Made by a program: the position numbers and the translations under genes. The notes beneath the pieces were generated by a model. The model searched no databases. It was not told the DNA's origin and saw nothing but the letters and a program-made list of their open reading frames with translations. From an uncultured Parabacteroides sp. (GTDB lineage Bacteria > Bacteroidota > Bacteroidia > Bacteroidales > Tannerellaceae): a stretch of 10,639 nt of DNA. Below are positions 7,506-10,639 of the stretch, one piece after another. How positions within the stretch are numbered: the stretch's first letter is position 1; each line of letters opens with the position of its first letter. The stretch spans positions 1 through 10,639 of the forward strand of contig CAAGLQ010000296.1 in NCBI GenBank assembly GCA_900770835.1, written 5' to 3'.

Positions 7506-10382
7506 ATGCGAGCAAAATTCAATTTTCTATATAGCATTCTGTTTGAGATTCTTTTACTCGGAGGATGTGATTCATTAGTTGTCAATGATTCAATAATAGT
7601 TGATAACCTAACTTGTGAGTATAAAAGTAATCCGCTCAGTGTAGAAGAGACGCATCCACGTTTGGCTTGGCAAATTCGACATACAGATCCAACTGTCCGA
7701 AATCAGGTGCAAACTGCGTATCAGATTTTGGTAGCCTCTACACTTGATAAGTTGCAAGTAGATGAGGGAGATCTGTGGGATAGCGGGAAGGTTACATCCC
7801 GACAATCCGTACAAGTGGTTTATGCAGGTAGTGAACTAACGCAAGTGAGAGAGGCTTGGTGGAAGGTGCGTGTATGGAATAATTGTGGTGAGGTCTCCGC
7901 CTGGAGTCAACCCGGATATTGGGGCACAGGTGTTCGTGTGTGGAAAGCTAAATGGATTGGTGATGAGCCAGATGAAGCATTGCGTGATTACCACGCATAT
8001 GTCAAGAATCATTCAGCTGATGCAGATTATGACCTTGAGTATTGGAAGAATCCTCCTTATGCACCCTCTCCTTTGTTGCGCAAGACATTTGAGGTGAATG
8101 GTAAAGTCAAGCGAGCAACACTCTATGCTTCAGCGCTGGGATATTATGAAATATGGTTGAACGGCCAACGAATTGGAGACCAACTGCAGGCACCTGAATG
8201 GACGAATTATGCGGACTATGTGCAATACCAGACTTATGACGTGACAGAACAGATTAGAGAGGGTTCACAAGTGTTGGCGGCTACTTTAGCAGATGGCTGG
8301 GCTTTGGGACGATTGGCAGGTATCAAGTGGATGCGTCATTTCCCTCACAGAGGATTCTATTCGCTTGACCGACGACTGATCGCTCAATTAGAATTGGAGT
8401 TGGACGATGGAAGTGTGCAAATTATCCCGACCGATGGGACGTGGAGAATATGTAGTGATGGTTTTATTCGTAGGGCAGATAATTACAGTGGACAGACAAT
8501 AGATGCGACTAAGATACCGCTTGGTTGGAACAATCTTCCGTTTGACGACGGTCTGTGGAAACCTGTCTATGTGGATGAGTCAGAACAACGCCATTTAATG
8601 GCACAGGTGAATGAACCGATCAGGGTTCATCATGTGTTAAAACCCGTACGAATTTGGCAACGCAAAGGAAACTGGATGGTGGATTTTGGACAAAACATTT
8701 CCGGGCACTGTGCGTTGAAAGTGAAAGGAAAACGAGGACAAGTGGTAACGATAAAACATGGAGAATGGTTGAATCAAGATGGTAGTCTTTATCGACAAAG
8801 TTTAGGCTATGCTCAGGCCATCGACACATTGATCCTCTCTGGTGAGTGGGATGAATTTGATCCTACTTTCACCTATCATGGATTCCAGTTTGTCGAGGTG
8901 GAAGGATTGTCTCATCCGCTCACTGAGGATCAAATCGTGGCGAAAGCGGTCTCCTCTGATCCTAAGATAGCTGGTACTTTCGCCTGCTCAAATGCTGATT
9001 TGAACCAGCTATATCGCAATATCGTTTGGACTCAACGTAATAATATGCTCAGTGTGTTGCACGATTGTCCCTCTCGTGATGAGCGAACTGGAGCGACTGG
9101 AGACATTCAAATCTTTGCACAGAGTGCTATCTTTAACATGAATATGGCGGCTTTCTTCTCTAAGTTTATTCAGGATGAGAAAGACGTGGCTTTCAATGGG
9201 CAGTTTTATTCCATGATTCCCTCTCTGAGTCAAGAGGAATTGTGGAATGGATGGGTCGGTGCCCCAGGTTGGTGCGAGGCTGGATTTATCGTTCCATGGA
9301 GGATGTATGAGAATTATGCGGACATCCGAGCTTTGGAGAATCTGTATGCTGAGATGAAACAGCATGTAGAAGCGACTAAAAAAGAAAATCCGGAGCTGAT
9401 TTGGAAAGTCCGTCATAATCATAATGGGGATTGGCTCAATGCTAACACCATTGCTTTCTCACCAGATACAACTTATAGTACGACAAATGGAGCGACACCT
9501 GATGACCTTTTCTCAACGGCCTTTTTTGCTTATGCCACTCGTCTGCTGTCGGACATCGCAACTGTCTTGCATCAATCGCATGATGCACGACGTTATGCGG
9601 AACTTGCCGAGGCGATTAAGCAGAAATTTATCGAAGCATATGTAGATGAGGAGGGCCATGTAGAAGGAAACTCGCAGGGTGCTTACTCTCTTGCTCTTTG
9701 TTATGATTTGATTCCCGAACAATTGCGTGCACAAGCCTTTGCTCATTTGGTTGATTGCATTAAGGCATATGACTATAGGCTTTCCACCGGATTCATCACT
9801 ACGCCGATGATGATGCAGCTACTGGCTGATTTCAATCGTACTGACATTGCGTACAGATTGTTGGAATCGACACGTTTCCCCTCATGGCTTTATTTGGTCA
9901 AACAAGGAGCGACTACGGTTTGGGAGCGATGGGACACTTGGACAAAGGAACGAGGTTTCCAGAGTAATGCTATGAATTCATTGGATCATGTCGCTTTTGG
10001 CTCTGTATCAGAGTGGTTGTTTCGCCATATTTTAGGTATTAATCCAGACAGTAGTTATCCTGGTTATGAACATTTTCGGATTGCTCCCCGTCCTGGCGGA
10101 TCGTTGACGTGGGCGAAAGGCAGTTACTATTCGATTCGTGGAGAAATATCCTCCTCTTGGCGTATTGAAGGCGATCTTCTCACCTTGGAAGTTTCAATTC
10201 CCATTAATACGACTGCTACTGTTATTCTGCCTATATCAAATCTAACAGATCTGAAGGTTGCGGATGGCCAGAATTTCCACTTGACAGAAGATGGAAAACT
10301 ATCTGCCGAAGTAGGATCGGGAAACTATACATTTAAAGGAATCTACATAACAAAGCCTATTAGTTCTCAGAATTCTATGTGA
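7506..10382 (+). CDS. GH78 alpha-L-rhamnosidase, lipoprotein
   Basis: This enzyme hydrolyses terminal alpha-L-rhamnose from glycans by an inverting mechanism. The 958-residue product begins with a lipoprotein signal peptide with lipobox LGGC, so C21 would be lipidated. Domains in order: an Ig-like N-terminal domain (about 30-143; RLAWQI, AYQILVAST, WWKVRVWN), a Bac_rhamnosid_N beta-domain (about 187-365; YEIWLNGQRIGD), a concanavalin-like domain (about 370-480; DFGQNISGH), the catalytic six-hairpin alpha/alpha barrel (about 485-840), and a C-terminal beta-domain (from about 855; APRPGGSLTWAKGSY). By motif matching to Streptomyces avermitilis Rha78A, E526 in DCPSRDER corresponds to the general acid E636, and E807 in TTVWERWD to the base E895. 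H828 in LDHVAFG, 21 residues after E807, corresponds to H916. D520 and D533 are also conserved. The oddity is Ala530 where the family usually has Trp in GWTGD. No frameshift is seen. It is the last gene of the PUL, and the terminator stem begins 86 bases after the stop. Confidence 0.94.
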   Translation: MRAKFNFLYSILFEILLLGGCDSLVVNDSIIVDNLTCEYKSNPLSVEETHPRLAWQIRHTDPTVRNQVQTAYQILVASTLDKLQVDEGDLWDSGKVTSRQSVQVVYAGSELTQVREAWWKVRVWNNCGEVSAWSQPGYWGTGVRVWKAKWIGDEPDEALRDYHAYVKNHSADADYDLEYWKNPPYAPSPLLRKTFEVNGKVKRATLYASALGYYEIWLNGQRIGDQLQAPEWTNYADYVQYQTYDVTEQIREGSQVLAATLADGWALGRLAGIKWMRHFPHRGFYSLDRRLIAQLELELDDGSVQIIPTDGTWRICSDGFIRRADNYSGQTIDATKIPLGWNNLPFDDGLWKPVYVDESEQRHLMAQVNEPIRVHHVLKPVRIWQRKGNWMVDFGQNISGHCALKVKGKRGQVVTIKHGEWLNQDGSLYRQSLGYAQAIDTLILSGEWDEFDPTFTYHGFQFVEVEGLSHPLTEDQIVAKAVSSDPKIAGTFACSNADLNQLYRNIVWTQRNNMLSVLHDCPSRDERTGATGDIQIFAQSAIFNMNMAAFFSKFIQDEKDVAFNGQFYSMIPSLSQEELWNGWVGAPGWCEAGFIVPWRMYENYADIRALENLYAEMKQHVEATKKENPELIWKVRHNHNGDWLNANTIAFSPDTTYSTTNGATPDDLFSTAFFAYATRLLSDIATVLHQSHDARRYAELAEAIKQKFIEAYVDEEGHVEGNSQGAYSLALCYDLIPEQLRAQAFAHLVDCIKAYDYRLSTGFITTPMMMQLLADFNRTDIAYRLLESTRFPSWLYLVKQGATTVWERWDTWTKERGFQSNAMNSLDHVAFGSVSEWLFRHILGINPDSSYPGYEHFRIAPRPGGSLTWAKGSYYSIRGEISSSWRIEGDLLTLEVSIPINTTATVILPISNLTDLKVADGQNFHLTEDGKLSAEVGSGNYTFKGIYITKPISSQNSM

Positions 10383-10468
10383 CTTCGATTGGCGATTTTG
10401 GGGTTAGATATTCAGCATATTATCCATCTTTTGTAATATGTATTTAAGTTAAGTTTAGGTCAACAAGT

Positions 10469-10526
10469 GGGGAGCCCTCCGCAAAAGGTTTGGATGGTTT
10501 AACGAGCGAGGGCTCCCCTTTGTTTT
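10469..10526 (+). terminator. Rho-independent terminator at the end of the PUL
   Basis: GGGGAGCCCTC (10469-10479) pairs perfectly over 11 bases with GAGGGCTCCCC (10508-10518), and TTTGTTTT (10519-10526) follows at once. The loop is 28 bases, long for an intrinsic terminator, but the GC-rich stem and T-run fit termination of + strand transcription. The other strand has no T-run next to the stem, so it looks one-directional. Confidence 0.82.
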
Positions 10527-10540
10527 GCTGAACGTAAACG

Positions 10541-10558
10541 TTTCCGACGTGTCGGAAA
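10541..10558. repeat. Perfect 8+8 inverted repeat (possible protein-binding palindrome)
   Basis: TTTCCGAC (10541-10548), a GT spacer and GTCGGAAA (10551-10558) form a perfect palindrome 15 bases after the terminator T-run. Its right arm overlaps the first four bases (GAAA from 10555) of the tandem repeat that follows. It could be a regulator-binding site for a gene beyond the window, a hairpin, or the degenerate first member of the repeat array. Confidence 0.55.
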
Positions 10559-10639
10559 GCATTTCGCGGCGTGCGCGGAGGTTTCAAACGATTTTGAAAG
10601 CATTTCGCGGCGTGCGCGGAGGTTTCAAACGATTTTGAA
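10555..10639. repeat. 41-base intergenic tandem repeat, continuing to the window edge
   Basis: Two identical 41-base units lie head to tail at 10555-10595 and 10596-10636, and a third starts with GAA at 10637-10639. The units show no mismatch. Each has a GC-rich core CGCGGCGTGCGCGG (10565-10578 and 10606-10619). A palindrome TTTCAAA-CGAT-TTTGAAA bridges the unit junction at 10582-10599. Repeat identity ends sharply at 10555 on the left (G at 10554, T at 10595). The array sits outside genes, has no unique spacers and shows no coding sense. The total copy number cannot be known from this window. Confidence 0.9.

Larger units (their letters stand above)
1..10526 (+). other. Polysaccharide utilization locus (rhamnoside-type), 5' end outside window
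   Basis: Five consecutive + strand genes make up this unit: SusC-like transporter, SusD-like binding lipoprotein, two DUF3863-type exported proteins and a GH78 rhamnosidase. Every complete gene starts with an export signal, as expected for an outer-membrane and periplasmic glycan-processing system. The gaps are 37, 15, 87 and 115 bases, and I see no terminator until 10469-10526, which suggests co-transcription. The substrate is inferred only from GH78, which points to a glycan with terminal alpha-L-rhamnose. No hybrid two-component regulator, ECF sigma/anti-sigma pair or SusE/F-type gene is present in the window; such genes could lie upstream of base 1. Confidence 0.85.

Noticed and set aside
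9009..9422. Reverse-strand open frame of 137 codons
   Set aside because: It is antisense to the conserved catalytic region of the GH78 gene and shows no recognisable protein features.
10555..10639. Possible CRISPR array
   Set aside because: The repeats are directly adjacent with no unique spacers, and no cas gene is visible.

Overview
The window looks like a piece of a Bacteroidales (Bacteroidota) chromosome. The evidence is an adjacent SusC-like/SusD-like gene pair, secreted lipoproteins, the absence of clear Shine-Dalgarno sequences, and moderately AT-rich DNA. Parabacteroides, Bacteroides or Tannerella-type relatives are plausible, but the sequence alone does not fix the genus.

All five protein genes lie on the + strand and form one polysaccharide utilization locus (PUL). 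From left to right they are: (1) a SusC/RagA-type TonB-dependent outer-membrane transporter whose 5' end lies outside the window (1-2802); (2) a SusD-type glycan-binding surface lipoprotein (2840-4504); (3) and (4) two paralogous exported proteins that I assign to the uncharacterised DUF3863/DUF3864 family (4520-5878 and 5966-7390); (5) a lipoprotein alpha-L-rhamnosidase of family GH78 (7506-10382). The first three genes are 37 and 15 bases apart and the later gaps are 87 and 115 bases, so a single transcript is likely. A strong hairpin terminator at 10469-10526 closes the unit. No stretch above 300 bases lacks a gene.

The working model is that SusD captures a rhamnose-bearing oligosaccharide at the surface, SusC imports it using TonB energy, GH78 removes terminal alpha-L-rhamnose, and the two DUF3863-type proteins act on the same substrate in the periplasm in a way that is not known. 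A plant pectin or gum is one possible substrate, but this is inferred only from GH78. No regulator and no SusE/SusF-type gene is visible; they may lie upstream of the window.

After the terminator the DNA changes character. A perfect 8+8 palindrome (10541-10558) runs directly into a 41-base tandem repeat (10555 to the window edge) that has a GC-rich core and its own TTTC...GAAA palindrome. This intergenic array, the DUF3863 gene pair and a Trp-to-Ala change in the GH78 catalytic motif are the points most worth a second look.
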